Numbered from the stretch's first letter, positions 32,698 through 44,653 are shown. The stretch: DNA of 64,000 nucleotides from Karstenula rhodostoma CBS 690.94 (GCA_010093485.1 MU001494.1:480805-544804); one strand, 5' to 3'. The notes: generated by a model from the sequence alone, not told the origin. A program made the numbers and translations.

Positions 32698-34686
32698 ACT
32701 CACGATACAGATGATGATGTTTGGATTTTTTTTCTTTTAGCGTGGTGTTGGGGCTGGTAGTTCACAATGTGGTTTTGTCGCGTAGCGGCCGCGGGAGGGG
32801 ACTCGCGAACGATACTGTCACCTTAGTTTACAACAGAAAGCGTGCTCGCTAGTCTGTTCTTTAGATTACTCGTTCCCACGGTTCTTTAAAGTGGCGTATG
32901 CAGGGTATACTGAGCGCGGGCGCGGACTTAGCGGATGGACGGCGCTCACCACCATACGCAGGGCGCACCTCGGACGACAGATAACGCCGATTACACGTTT
33001 TATCATCATAAGCTACTGAGGAGTAGTATATAGACTATATTATCCTGCTTCATTTGCAGCTTCTTCACAACTCAATCGTTGCAGGCCGTATCATTCCCAT
33101 CATTCAACACATAATTACAACCGCGAGGACCCCAAGACTCTTCTCCATCCTCACTACGCCCGATCCCACGGAGCTCCACACCCACCACATTAATACCCTT
33201 CCGCACTTCCATCCCACAATGCTCTCCCATGTCGCTCGCCTTCGACAGGAAGAGTCCACCGGCTCCACAACCGCATCTACATCCACCGACGAGCGCAAGT
33301 ACTTCCTCGGTTCCACGACTCTCGTCTCGCAAACAAATCTTCGCGCACCGCTGTTGGCGCCTCTACTAACTCCGCTCCCGCTCACCGAGCAGCCGTCGAG
33401 GCAGTTTTTGGCCGACGCGCAGTGAAATACACACCTCAACGTGGCCATCAACGAGGAAAGCAGCACAAAATCGCAGGACAGTACCAGGAGATTGGGGAGA
33501 GGCGGGACGTTAGTTTGGAGAGAAAGCAGGAAGAGAATTACACAGTAGCGGGGCAATAGCTGGAGGTCTTCGAAGGAGATGTACTTTGGCATAGGAAACC
33601 TGGAGAAGAAGACGAATTTCTTCAGAAGCATGGACATGAGCGCTTGGTATAACAGGATCATGGTTATCCTGAACATGGGAGTTGGGTCTGATGAGTGAGG
33701 GTTCAGTACCTGGTTGCGCGTACATCAGAGCGCCGTCAAGATTGACATGATTTTGTATGAAGATTTATGACATTCCATCGCGTTTTCGTAAGACTACTCT
33801 TCCATCGTGAGCGAAGCTAAAGCATACATGGGCATTGTCCGAAAACAGCCTAGCTTACATCTGACGTCTCACCAATTCGGCCCCCGCACGCTTCTCCCAC
33901 TCCACCAGTCATCTCTCAACTGCAGCCCTTCCACGTGCTCATTCGCAGGGCACCATCGTTCGCTCGTTCTGTTCCAATAGTTCCCTGGCTCACCTCTCGT
34001 AATACCAACAGCCTCCTCCATAGCTGAGCTCAGCTACCCTCCTGCCTGGAGGCCGAAGCAAACTAGGCACCAAGGCAGCAACCTCATTTGTTGCGAGCAT
34101 GTACTAATACGAGTCGTGGACATCTCACTACTACGATCAGCTCCCCGTTCAGCACCACACCCCGTAAGCATTGGCGCCGCCATATGCCTGCTTGGAGGCA
34201 ACAACTGGTGTTCGCAGTATCTATTCATGTAGCAGGGCACCGTCGGGCGTACAAGGAGCGCAGCTGCGCCGTGTGCACCGTGGCAGGACACTAGGCGGCC
34301 CTAGCTGGATGGGGTCTGATGAATGGCTGTGAGGTACGACCCACCATCAGCATGAGGCACAGTGCCCTCGGGTAAGGGTGAGAGGGTGGAAGGGCAGCCT
34401 TGGCGGTTATCTGCGGCGGAGTTTGGGACGATAAAATGATGGCGAGGCGTTGGTGTTTGGGCCGACGTGTCGCTCTTTCATACTTGAGATTATTAGATTA
34501 TTACGTCCTGACCTGATCGCCATTTGGAAGCTTTACCTGGAGCATCTTATCCTCCACTCACAGGAACCACCCCAACTTACAGCAACAATACTCTCAAGCA
34601 GCTGCATTCCCCACCCTGGATAATCCGACGCCTGATTCGTCGCCACATTTCCTCGAATCGTTGTCGCTCTTTCCTTGCATCCGATC
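32698..34686. other. gene-poor region with one small ORF
   Basis: About 2 kb. A 68-codon ORF starts at an ATG at 33219 and ends at 33425. A different frame on the same strand continues into a hydrophilic stretch (AVEAVFGRRAVKYTPQ, ending near 33561). Together they could be one small spliced gene, but I cannot place the junction. The rest has no supported gene. Confidence 0.3.
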
Positions 34687-35058
34687 ATGTCGCCCTCGGC
34701 GCCCTACACCAATGCCATGCGCATTGGGCAAGGTTTCAATACCTACACACAAGAGATTCGCCTGGAAAATGCGGTCACTGTAGGAAGCTTGAAGCCCAAG
34801 AAGAAACCGAGCAGCGACCTCGCACTTCCCTCGAATGCGGCTCTCCCTCTGTCACCACCAATAACTCCAGATGCGTACAGCCACTCAGCCAAGTTCCTGC
34901 TGTGGCGATCAATGGAGTCCAACGTTGGTGAATCAGCCGTCACGGTCGCAGCCTTGGGTTCGGGAGGCGACGCTTCCCGCCACGAACTGAAGATGACGCA
35001 CGCGCCTAACAATGAGACGAACCCCCCACGCTTCTTTCTGCCTATCCTACGAACATAA
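34687..35058 (+). pseudogene. possible fragment of a fungal MACPF-like protein gene
   Basis: The ORF from the ATG at 34687 opens with MSPSAPYTNAMRIGQG followed by FNTYTQEIRLENAV. That opening reminds me of a recurrent N-terminal motif (GQGFNxYTQ) of large fungal proteins that carry a MACPF-like domain; this link is from memory and weak. After about 28 residues the resemblance ends, at a possible splice donor (ACTGTAGG near 34780). No downstream exon of the expected type follows, so it would be a 5' relic. It could also be an unrelated small protein. Confidence 0.3.
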
Positions 35059-35723
35059 CTACCTACATACACAGTACGCAGTGCCTATCATACCGCCACC
35101 CGGAGGCCACCACTGCGCACCGCATCCCGCGCACATGACCACTCCTCAACGGCGGCCCTCACAGCGCTGAACCGACGCCCAGCACCGCAGCTCGGCCAGT
35201 CGACCAGGCGCGCAACCCGCGATTAGCGACTCTTGCGCGGGCGACGCACCGAACACGCAGGCTCGCAAGCAGGCAGCCCCGCGATCGGCCCTCGACGCGC
35301 GCAGAGCGCAGAGTGACTCGCAGAGTGGTTTGGCGCGGCGTCCGGCCCGCAGTCTAGACACGCCGTGCGCAAGGGACCGCTCCAGCCCATTCCGCTTCCA
35401 GCGCGCCCCAAGACACGTGCGGGAGAGGGGAAAGTGCCCCTACGCTGCCTTCGGTGCCCACGGTAGCCGAGTGCTGAGGCCGCCGACGTTAACTACTCAA
35501 GCCGAGCGGCCAACGCTGCGGGAACCATGTCGATAAAGTGAGTTTGCTCTTTCCTGTCCTTGCCCTTGCCCTTGTCTTTCCTTTCTGCCCCAGCACGCCC
35601 TGCTCCAACCCCTCTCCTCATTCCCTGCCCGCCGTCCCAAGTTTGCTTGCGCTGTTTGTGTTGGACTGCCCATCGCCGCGCCCGCGCCCATGGCTGCAGC
35701 GCGCAGGCACATCCAAAGCCACC
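35059..35723. other. GC-rich leader/promoter of the WBP2-like gene
   Basis: About 660 bases of GC-rich then CT-rich sequence. An ATG at 35527 (ATGTCGATAAAG) opens no useful frame and no splice joins it to the main exon in phase. The long CT-rich stretch (35545-35660) looks like a transcribed leader. Confidence 0.4.
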
Positions 35724-36621
35724 ATGGGATACCACAAGAAGAAGCCGTCTGACCGCAAGAACAGCTGGGTCATGCTTGCCGAGGGCAGCGGGTACACGCC
35801 GCTGCCGGGCGAGACGACGCTGTACCAGAGCCCGCCGCGCACCACGCTCAGCCTGCAGAGCCCGAGCCAGAATACCCCCGCGGGAACCTACAGCCAGCAG
35901 TGCAAGTCGGGCGTCATATATCTCACCAATCGGAGGGTACGTTTGCCCCATCTCCCCTGCCAGAAATTCCCTTCCGTGCTGGGGGAACGAAGAAGAACAT
36001 GGCTAACACAGACGTGAGCAGATAATCTACCTCCCCGTCTCGCCCACCCCCACATTCACCTCCTTCGCCGTCCCCATCCTCAACGTCACCGACTCGCGCG
36101 TCACCGCCCCCTGGTTCGGCGCCAACAAGTGGGAAGCCGCCATCACACCCGTCTACGGCGGCGGCATCCCGGCCTCCCACTCCGCCCTCGAGCTCGTTAT
36201 GGAATTCAAGGAAGGCGGTGCCTTCGACTTCGCCACGACCTTTGAGCGCCTCCGCGAGCGCCTGCGGCAGGCCGTCGATGTGGCCGCTGCCGCTGGCGAT
36301 GGCGTTGAAAGCGATGGAAGGGGTGCAGGTGCGCTGGGCGGCGTGAACCTGAGTTCAGTGCATCTGGAGGATTTACCTGCCTACGAGGATACGAGGGGGC
36401 ATGCGAAGGTGCCCGAGGGGATGCCGAGTCCACCGGTAGGAAGGGGCAGTGTAGGGACACAAGGGACAGGCAGCACGGCGAACAGGAGTAGTCCACCCCT
36501 GGGCAGTCCGCGGCAGGAGGGCTTCCAGGCGCCGCCGTCGGAGCCGCCGCCCGGGTACGAGGAGGTGCAGCGCGGGAGCGTGGCGGATGAGTTGGAGCGG
36601 CGGCTGCGGGGGAGTATCTAG
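35724..36621 (+). CDS. WBP2-like GRAM-domain protein with a PY motif
   Basis: Two exons: 35724-35936 and 36022-36621, joined to 813 bases (270 residues). The start sits in a perfect Kozak context (GCCACCATGG). The N-terminal half has the WBP2-type GRAM/PH-like fold: SWVMLAEGSGYTPLPGE, GVIYLTNRR joined across the intron to IIYLPVSPTPTFTSF, then APWFGANKWEAAITPV. The C-terminal 110 residues are Pro/Gly/Ser-rich and contain PPPGYEEV, a PPxY motif that binds WW domains such as those of the Rsp5/Nedd4 ubiquitin ligase. It probably acts as an adaptor for that ligase; the partner is inferred. Confidence 0.88.
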
Positions 36622-37447
36622 GGACCGAGCGCGTGAGCTTTGGGCTTGGGCTGAGGGCGGGTTCTAGGTTCAGCGTTGGCGTTTTGGATGGGCGCCGCTT
36701 TGGCCGTGTCTCCTTTGGATTCCCTAGGCTGTGGGTATGAAGACATGATACGGTGGACGTGTAGACGCACCCTCTGCTTTTTTTCGGTGCAGACGAGAAT
36801 GAAGATATGACCAATTGTTGACTCTTCGCGAGCTTCTGCAAGCCGCGGCACAACGCAATACAGGAACTCTGTTGGGTGCCAAAACACAAGGAATGAAGAT
36901 ATACCGCCGCGTAGACCTTTCTTGATCCGGACTGTGAGAGTGGCTGGTATTGGTGACTTTGCGTGCTTGGACACTGTGTGAGAGATGAATTCATGTGGTA
37001 CTTGTGTTGGGGGTGTTGGGATGGGTGACTGGAAGAGGAGGAGGGGTCTCACGATGATCAAAGTTGAATTGCTGATTTATACCGTAGGTAGTAGTGGTAG
37101 ATTTGGCTGTATCCAGGTTTCCATCTGCGTATGTAATATATTGTATGTAATTACTATGAGGGCTGATAAGTCAATGAAGTGGGGGATGCGTATGTAATGG
37201 GAGCCCTACAGTCTTTTATCGTTGGCCATGGTTTAGTATGTATTCTCGTGGAATTAACTGTACGGGATGAAGACGCACGGAGCTGACACTACGCCATGAT
37301 CCGCAAGGTCTGGGGTGAAGGAATAATCGCGCGACAGTTTCCGGGCAGGAAGGTGTGAGCGCGGACTGATCCGTCAAACTCCCGTCGTGGCTACGTATAT
37401 AAATCCCGCTCCCGCTCGCTATCAGCGACCTATCCTTTCCTTCCGCC
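36622..37447. promoter_or_regulatory. spacer with repeat copy 2 and a TATA box at 37396-37403
   Basis: About 825 bases. It holds the 3' end of the WBP2-like gene, the dispersed repeat at 36809-36890, and TATATAAA at 37396-37403, 45 bases before the ATG of the F-box/ankyrin gene. The overlapping minus-strand ORF across 36206-36994 is a shadow. Confidence 0.5.
36809..36890 (+). mobile_element. dispersed repeat, copy 2, flanked by 12-bp direct repeats
   Basis: An 82-base insert lies exactly between two perfect copies of GAATGAAGATAT (36797-36808 and 36891-36902), the footprint of an insertion with target-site duplication. The insert matches copies at 20584-20658 and 39079-39155. It is far too short to code and has no clear terminal inverted repeats, so it is either a tiny non-autonomous element or a remnant. 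Element class unknown. Confidence 0.65.
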
Positions 37448-38957
37448 ATGGAGCCATCTCTCAACTACGACGATCCCCTACAGTCTCCACACAAAGTCAC
37501 TGAGCTACACGCAGGAATGCAGCTCCTGTATCTCCCCGTCGAGCTGTTCCAGCGCATAGTCCACGAGCTAGTGAGTAGCTGCCGTGGAAAGAAAGAAGTT
37601 CTGGTGTGCTTGGAGCAACGTTCTGTCTGCCGTACGTTGACTCTTTTCCTTCACGTTATTCTTTGCTAACAGCTCTAGGGACATTCGCTAAGGAGATCAA
37701 AGATTATGTATTCGTGAGGCAGAGCATCGATGTCGTTGGCCAATTCTTTGGATTCTGCCCGAGCCAGTCTACTTGAAACACGCGTGGTGATACCTTTTCC
37801 AACTGGTCAAATCTGATCGCAAGCCGAAATGCTTAGTGTCAGAACGCATTGCGTAAATGGTGGATTACTGCGTTGATGATCAAGACATGGATACCGAATG
37901 CATGGATGCATGTACCGAAGCGTTATGCTCCATTGCCGTTTATTACGGGTATCCAAATCGAAAATATCTTGGTACTCTCCTAGGCATCCCCACAAATCTT
38001 GACCACGTTTTCGTATCTCGTGCAGTATCCTCCTGGGCGAAGATCACCACAGAGATGGAACTCGCTGCCGCCGCGGCAATGGGCGATGCCAAACTAGTCG
38101 CCGATCTCCTACCACGAGCCGATTTCAGGGAATACGGTCAGTTCGCCCCATTCGGGGAGCCGTACAACAATGCAGCACTCCGGGGACAGGACCAAGTCAT
38201 CAAGGTTATCCTAGACTATATCAACCCCGAGGTAAACTTTACCAACGGCTCCTGGAAAGTTGGAAACTACGAGGCCATCGCGAAACACAACGCCAACGGC
38301 AGGTACAACTGGCGTCAGCTACTGCGATGCGGCAACGAGAAGTATCTGAAGTTCTTGATTGAGCTCCACCAGAAGTGGAGCACGATTCGAGATCCTTGGG
38401 TATATCAATATTGGCTGGCACAGGCGATCAATTCGGACAATGCTCAGATGGTCACTGTCCTCCTCGACATCGGCATCAAGACCATGACTAAGCCATCGTC
38501 ATGGATCCCCTGGACGCAAGATGATTCCGAATGGGCGCTGAAGGAAATTTTCGATAGCGCATGCTTTTTGAACAGGACACGCGCGGTCGACGCATACATT
38601 CATCATCCCGACTTGGGTCCCAACTACTTGCTCTACAACTATATAACACCACTAAGTATAGCTGCGGAATGCGACCGCAAGTCCGTGGTTGAGACTTTGC
38701 TGCAGGCTGGCGCCTGCCCGAGTGGTGTGGAGGGCTGTCCGTCGGATCCAATTACGAGAGCTGCAATCCATCAGAGGTGGGACAATGTCGACCTCCTAAT
38801 CTCACATGGTGCTGATACTGCACAAGTTGAGCGGATGGGTTTGATCAAGCCCGGACAGACGGGAGGTACGCTTGGTAGCTCTCAGAGTAGCGGGGAACAG
38901 AGTGATGAGGGCGAGGATGATGGAACCAATTCCGTGAAGGGGAGAGGACGACGATAA
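37448..38957 (+). pseudogene. F-box/ankyrin protein gene with a broken N-terminal half
   Basis: A TATA box 45 bases upstream and an ATG at 37448 start an F-box-like exon (37448-37631: LLYLPVELFQRIVHEL). It is joined by a clean intron to 37679, giving RSVCRTFAKEIKDYVF, and that frame stops at 37774-37776. Family-like sequence then continues in the next frame (SARASLLETRVV, to about 37800) and in a third frame (FQLVKSDRKPKCLVSERIA), which hits TAA at 37854-37856 directly before the ATG of a 366-codon ankyrin-type ORF (37857-38957). That ORF contains repeats such as TPLSIAAECDRKSVVETLLQ and ITRAAIHQRWDNVDLLI. The TAA fits CAA with a C-to-T change. Either the gene is dead or only the ankyrin part is expressed from 37857. 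Confidence 0.65.
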
Positions 38958-39814
38958 TGCCGGAAAATACCAAAGGAAATGTGCATGGATTCGTCAAGGA
39001 TCATTTCGGTGAGAACATGCCAGACCGATGTCCAGGTTTGGCGATGAGAGCCTGCACAGTTTGGGATTAGTGAAATCTTTGTGTTTTGGTACCTCATCAA
39101 GTTCCTGTACTGCGTTTTGCCGCGGCTTGCCAAAGCGCGCGAAGAGTCAACAATCGATAATGAAAGTCTTCTCTCTGAAAATTAACTGTTGGATTCGCTG
39201 GAGTGTCAACCTTTCTGTACTTGAGAATGCGTCAACAATTGCGCAAGTCCAGCGGTTGACTTCTTGCAGGAAGATGATGTCGGCATTTGTTTCGCTCTCT
39301 ATCGCTTATTAGAGAGCGGCCATGCGAGGCCCCGCTGACAGCGATCCAGCATATCGCACGTTCCAGGTAACAATTTCGAGTGCGGCCGATGGAGCGAGTG
39401 AATTATGGGCCACAAAATGCGTGCTTCAATCCTCGGGCATATCTCGCAGAACCACGATCGATCAGATAAGATAAAGATAGAGCTGAAGATTGGCTAGATT
39501 GTAACTCACAAGTTGGCTTTTGTAAAGTGTGGCGGAACAGTGCTGAAGATTCTGATCCGTAAGCCCCTTTTGTAGGCTAGTGACACATTGTGGTGCGATT
39601 ACATAGTGGAGACGAGCACAAAAGCACCCCGCCATATACTTTCATACTGTGTGGTGGCGGTACGAGATCCGACTACTGATGCCATGGGCTTGGTATCATT
39701 AGCGCCACTATATGTGGAGTAGCGTGGGGTCTCATCCAGAACAACTTCGGACGATCCCTAAACCCACCTCCACCTCCCTCCACAATAACCATACACGACG
39801 ACGAAGCCGTCACA
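38958..39814. other. spacer with repeat copy 3 and the promoter of the next gene
   Basis: About 860 bases without a gene. It contains the inverted copy of the dispersed repeat (39079-39155). Confidence 0.4.
39079..39155 (-). repeat. dispersed repeat, copy 3 (inverted)
   Basis: Read on the minus strand it matches copy 2 over about 77 bases (GATTGTTGACTCTTCGCG at the start, CCAAAACACAAAG at the end). The flanks carry an imperfect direct repeat (GTGAAATCTT at about 39070 and ATGAAAGTCTT at about 39160), suggestive of an old target-site duplication. Confidence 0.65.
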
Positions 39815-40670
39815 ATGCGCTTCCACTCGCTCCCAGCACCTAGCGCGACGCTCGCTCTATCTTTTTTTGCACTGCCGCTATGCATCACCGCCCAGTTTAT
39901 ATTCCCTCCCCCGCTGAACGGGTCTATCTCGGACTACACTTCTGGCAAAGCCACGCCTACGATGAACTTCTCGGCCGGCGATAATATGTTTGGTGGGTGG
40001 AGTACACCCGGCAGTCTCATGTCATTCCTGGTGTATCGTTGCACTGGATCTACGACTGCAGGCGCAAAGATCAAGCCATTGAACAGCGACTTCAATTCGA
40101 CTGTAGGCCACCTCGCGCCTGACAAGACGTGGGAGCAGATGCCGCTCTACAGTAGCATTGCGGAAATGTTTGGGAACGGGTTTGACCCTGGGCGCAATCC
40201 GATATGGCTGCACGGGGACTTCTTCGCAAACAATAAGACTACGGGGGACTTGTGTTGGTTTGAGCTGTACGTTCTCCCTCCAGATACGTGGTTGCACCAG
40301 GGCACACTGCTAACGACTCGCACGTAGATACACCGGACGCGACACCATCGCTCCTGCAGAGGAGGGTGGTGAGTCAGAACGCGTAGTCACCGTGAATGGC
40401 GATGGCGATTGGTACTTCGCAACCGAGCCTTTTACCGTGCACCCTCCCCGACCGAATAACCTTACCGTGACTTGGAAGTCGAGCGGGCCGAAGCCGGATC
40501 TTTTCAAGAACCACACCGAGGCATACTGGGCGGACTTCTACAGCCAGTTCCCTAGTTTGGAGCGGTCGTCGAGTTCAGGCCCGGGCAAGGAAAGCGGAGG
40601 CTACAGCGTCATCCTCCAAGGACCTGGATGGATAGGGATATTGGCTCTGGCCGTGGCGCTTGTATTATGA
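39815..40670 (+). CDS. secreted, probably GPI-anchored hypothetical protein
   Basis: Two exons: 39815-40266 and 40328-40670, joined to 795 bases (264 residues). A signal peptide (about residues 1-26, core LALSFFALPLCITAQ) is followed by a globular region with several N-glycosylation sequons (NGSIS, NFSAG, NSTVG, NKTTG, NLTVT, NHTEA) and few Cys. The C-terminus is a Ser/Gly-rich spacer then a hydrophobic tail (GPGWIGILALAVALVL) without basic residues after it, the pattern of a GPI-anchor signal. I do not recognise the family; similar proteins are common in plant-associated ascomycetes. Confidence 0.78.
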
Positions 40671-41596
40671 AGATGAGATACCTAGACAGAGACCGCGTTC
40701 CATGTATATAGGTCGATTTGTTACGTCGCAATATACCCCAGCATGCATACTAATGCCTGAATCTACGAATTGGTTTATTGATGTTGTCGTTCTGTGATAG
40801 CTTCGATAGGATTGGACCGTAGAGCTCCGCGATAAAACGCTTGATAGAATAGTGAGCTGCGTAGTCATATCCTTAGTTATAGCGGCCTAGTAGTGTGCGT
40901 CTTCTCCGTAGTGTCGAGATTCATAGCTAGACTGTAAATTCTTCTCAACGATGCTGAGTCGGTCGACAAGTTGACGTTACGTGAGAAGATTCAACTGGAA
41001 TCCATCCACAGTGTCAGTCAGCATTTTTCGATGAATTCTAGTCTCCATGTCCATTTCGGCGCAGATTATTGAGCAAAGTGTATCTAACCATCCTAAGTTC
41101 CAGAAGCAGTGAGCTCGCTCGGGCTTTGTTTCAGTCTCTTGGTACCACTCGCTGCTATCGGTGAAAATCGACTTGTTAGCTGTAGGCCGGCGGAAAGAGG
41201 CTATTTTCGAAGATTCTCGTTCATAGTTCTGTATCTTTACAACGACTGAATTCTAGTTAGGATCATTGAATTAGCAACGTTCGACATGGCGTGTACGTTG
41301 CTATGTCATGAATCCACGGTACCAGAAGTTTTACCCATGGAGCGTATGATCTGGGCAGTTGCTTACCATTATTCTTCAGAATCGGGGTCTTCGTCCACCC
41401 TTCTACTATCTATATTGTCATTGCCCTCACTAGAGGCGTCATAAAGGGCTGGGCCACTATGGTGTATGCAGATGGCGAGGCCGGAAGTGGAAGGATGTGC
41501 ACACTTCGCATTACGAGGGGAAATTTCTAGCAGATTTAGACAGCGTCATCCGGTGTGGTAGTACCTTCCTAAATCTACCTCCCTAACAACAGTATC
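40671..41596. other. intergenic, AT-rich
   Basis: About 925 bases, no ORF of note and no recognised repeat. It separates two convergent genes. Confidence 0.45.
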
Positions 41597-44500
41597 TTAT
41601 TGAATCATATTATCTATACTACAGCGCTGCCTAATCGTTCGTGCAAAGGAGTCTGAAGGAGTATCAGAGACGTTAGGGGAGCCTGCCTCCGAGCTATTCG
41701 GTTCGATTTCCACTGCCCCGGCTTCCGACAATCGTGCCTCGATCTCTTCGCGTGTAGTCTCATCAACACCACACATATACTTAAGATCCCCGTTATGGTT
41801 GCACTCCAAACGTTTGATAATGAAAAGTGAGCTTGCCCCGTGGAGATGGTTGAATCGTCGTGCCATTAGCGAGTGCGGTGCCCAACCTGGACCAACTTCC
41901 CCGAGGGCATGAGGATCTGCGCCTGCATCTAAGAGTGTCTCCACGCCGTGGAGGTCCCAGCATGCGGCGGCGATCTGAAGAGGAGTTACAAAAGCTCCCG
42001 TTGGGCCATTGACGCTTGCTCCTAAGCGCAGCAGTCTCTTGGGCGAGCATGATTTCTTGCATTCTTTGTGGTTGTGGCAACCAGTATACATGAGTAGAAT
42101 TGTCGAGACATCGAAACGAGCTTCTCCAAGTTCAAAGATCAAATCGAGAATTAGGGTGAAAGCGCTTGGACAATCGACTCCCACCTGTGCAATTATTTCA
42201 GGTATCGACCCTACGAACTTGTAGTTGTTCATCAGCTCGTAGTCAAGGAGAGTCGAGACAGGTTTCTGAATATGAAGTTGTTGCGTAAGGACAGATAGCA
42301 TTGAATGCTTTGTTGCGAAGGCGAGAGCGAGATGGGGTTTACGACTGCTTGTGACAAGCAAGTTCAAAAAAACCGCGGCGTTTGGGTCCGGGGTTTGAAT
42401 GTAAGAAGTTCTCCAGAACATGGTATCAAAAAGCTGGTAATAATTTGCAGTGAAAAACCTTTCAACGTCTTTCATGCAGAGAAAATGGCAAAGATCGTCA
42501 TACGTCGGCCTTTGAGGGTTGACGAGTTCTTCACTGAGCCCCATTACAATTGGATCCGAAGAAATGGATTCAGACCAGGGATAGAGCTGCAGTACTGAGG
42601 AAAGACCACAGTATAGCTTGAATTCTGCATCCCAAAAACTTTGGAAATCTTTCGAAGTGACCAACTCCGTGTTTCCATGTAACGAGTCTCTTTGGATAGC
42701 CAGTGCTTGACGGAGTGCAATCTCTGCGAACTGTTTTTGTATCATTCCCTGCATAAGAGTGTAGAATCCGACTTTCTTTTGTGAGATCCGAGGAGACTGC
42801 AGGTACTCTTTGACAGTATAATGTGCGAACGAGACCGTAGTCCGTTGGGACCCAACACGAAGCCCATCGTCATTCGGCGCTTCCTCTTGCTCAATCATGA
42901 TAAGGCAACCACAGCGCTCGCGCAAGCTGTCGATGTCGTATAGTAGATCAATACCTTGGGGGAAAGAGGCCAAAGTACTTTGTTGGACTGCTTGGAGGAG
43001 AGTATCGAGAGGCATGTTGGTCTGGAACAGGTCATTATGATAGACCAACCAGTGAAAAACGTGCTGCACGGACAACCATTCGTCTTCGGGTATTGCAAGA
43101 AAGATGCGCTCGTACGTTTCATCAAGAGTCTTTGGAAGGGTTGAGAGGGCTGTCTTGATGATTGATACATCAGGTTTTAGCCGTTTCAGGATGTCCAGTT
43201 GGCATACAGCCCAGCGAAACCTACACACGAGTAAGCTACAACAACTCATGGGGTGATGATTCAATACTCACATTCCCTTCGCCTTTCTTGGAATAATGTC
43301 TTGGATCTCATATCTAAGATTCTCTGGCCATTGTCGGTATCTTTCCTCTGATTGAACTGTCGAGCGGACGAGGGTACCAATATCCTCTTCCACAAACTCG
43401 TTCGACATGCTGATTGGGATTGAACAAACTTCCAAAACATTCTCAATGTCAATATACTGCCGGCTGGTCACGAGTAAGCTTAGAGCAGAAAATCTAGCGT
43501 CTGTGGAGAGATCTCGGATGATACGGAGCAGGTCTGTTCGAGGCATGCTCTCGTCAACAGCGTCTAGGACAATATAAACTCGCTCAAACCCTTCCATGGG
43601 GCTGCTCAAAACGGAGAGGTGATGGGAGAGGGCAGGAATCTTATCCGATTTGTATATTTTCTGGAGTTCCTCGGGGATCTTTGTACTGTCTACAGAGTTG
43701 GCCGATGATCCAGCGTAGGAAATGTGATGCCTCGTCCTGATTATGACCGAAATAGCAGTAGTAGTACGCATGGCCGAGCTTGGAGCTTCCACTCGACGAA
43801 GCAGTGCAATAGTTTTCGATCTTTTCTGCCAGGTAGGATGCCAGAATTGACTTTCCCGCCCCGGGGATACCATGAATCCACAAGCAGCGGTGCTTGCCTT
43901 CGATCCAGAGGGGCCATTCAGGGGTTCGAAGCATCCAAGAAGCAGTTCCAGGCTCGTAAAGGTTCTGAAATCGATTATGGATGCCAGATGGATTGGTGGT
44001 TACAAGCCATCTTTGAATTTGTTGCCTCTCGTCTTCTGTCTTAGCTTAGCGGAAATTTTCCGATCGAGAACTCGATCCTACCGGTGAGAAGATTCTGGAT
44101 CTGTTCCGCTTTCTGCTTAACGTCTTTCAGGTCGTGACTATCAGAAAAGTCAGATTTCGATCCTATCATATGATATCAGCTGTAGCCATACACTAATTCC
44201 GAGGTGAGTGCAAGATTGATCGTCGTCTTATGCTGTATAATCTCCTGCAGTAGTTTTTTTTGCTCTCCCCGCCCTCAGCGGCCACGCCAATGTTGCAGCA
44301 ACAGCATCAAGCTTGCGCCGCGTTGAATTTCGACCATTCCCAGAAACGGGTGTAGGTGTAGGGGGAAACAATTTCTCGAGCTCTTTCAGTGCTTTCTTGC
44401 AACCCTCGATCGGACCGCTAATCGCGGCAAGCTGATCCAATAAGGTCGAATTAGCGACATTAGGCTGTGTCAGGTATTGCAGACTCTTGGCGATCGCCTT

Positions 44501-44653
44501 GAGTGTCGATACTTCGATGAGTATCACCCGAAGCTCTTGAGGAGCCCCATCGACCGAATCGATGTAGAAATGACAGAGCGAGATAATCGTCTTGGAGATC
44601 TGTACGATGGCAATGATACTGCCCACCACGCCGAGCGTTTTGGCGACAGGCAT
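41597..44653 (-). pseudogene. STAND/NLR-like gene (Helo-like N domain, NACHT, ankyrin) with two frameshifts
   Basis: Minus-strand exons: 44653-44192, 44137-44082, 44035-43272 and 43220-41597. Exon 1 starts MPVAKTLGVVGSIIAIVQ, the fungal STAND N-terminal (Helo_like_N) type. The NACHT domain has Walker A in WIHGIPGAGKSILAS and Walker B in VYIVLDAVDES; the C-terminus includes winged-helix sequence (TLPKTLDETYERIF) and at least one ankyrin repeat (TPLQIAAACWDLHGVETLL). Two frameshifts break it: a run of eight T (plus strand) at 44254-44261, where seven would restore KKLLQEIIQHKTT, and a change of frame at 43679-43685 between GQLCRQ and IPEELQKIYKSDK. Such proteins act in non-self recognition and programmed death. 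Unless these are assembly errors, the gene is inactive. Confidence 0.75.

Noticed and set aside
36206..36994. 262-codon minus-strand ORF
   Set aside because: Spans the end of the WBP2-like gene and the dispersed repeat; Pro/Ser-rich noise.
41597..43264. Independent 555-codon ankyrin gene
   Set aside because: The upstream exons join it in phase to NACHT sequence, so it is the 3' part of the STAND gene.
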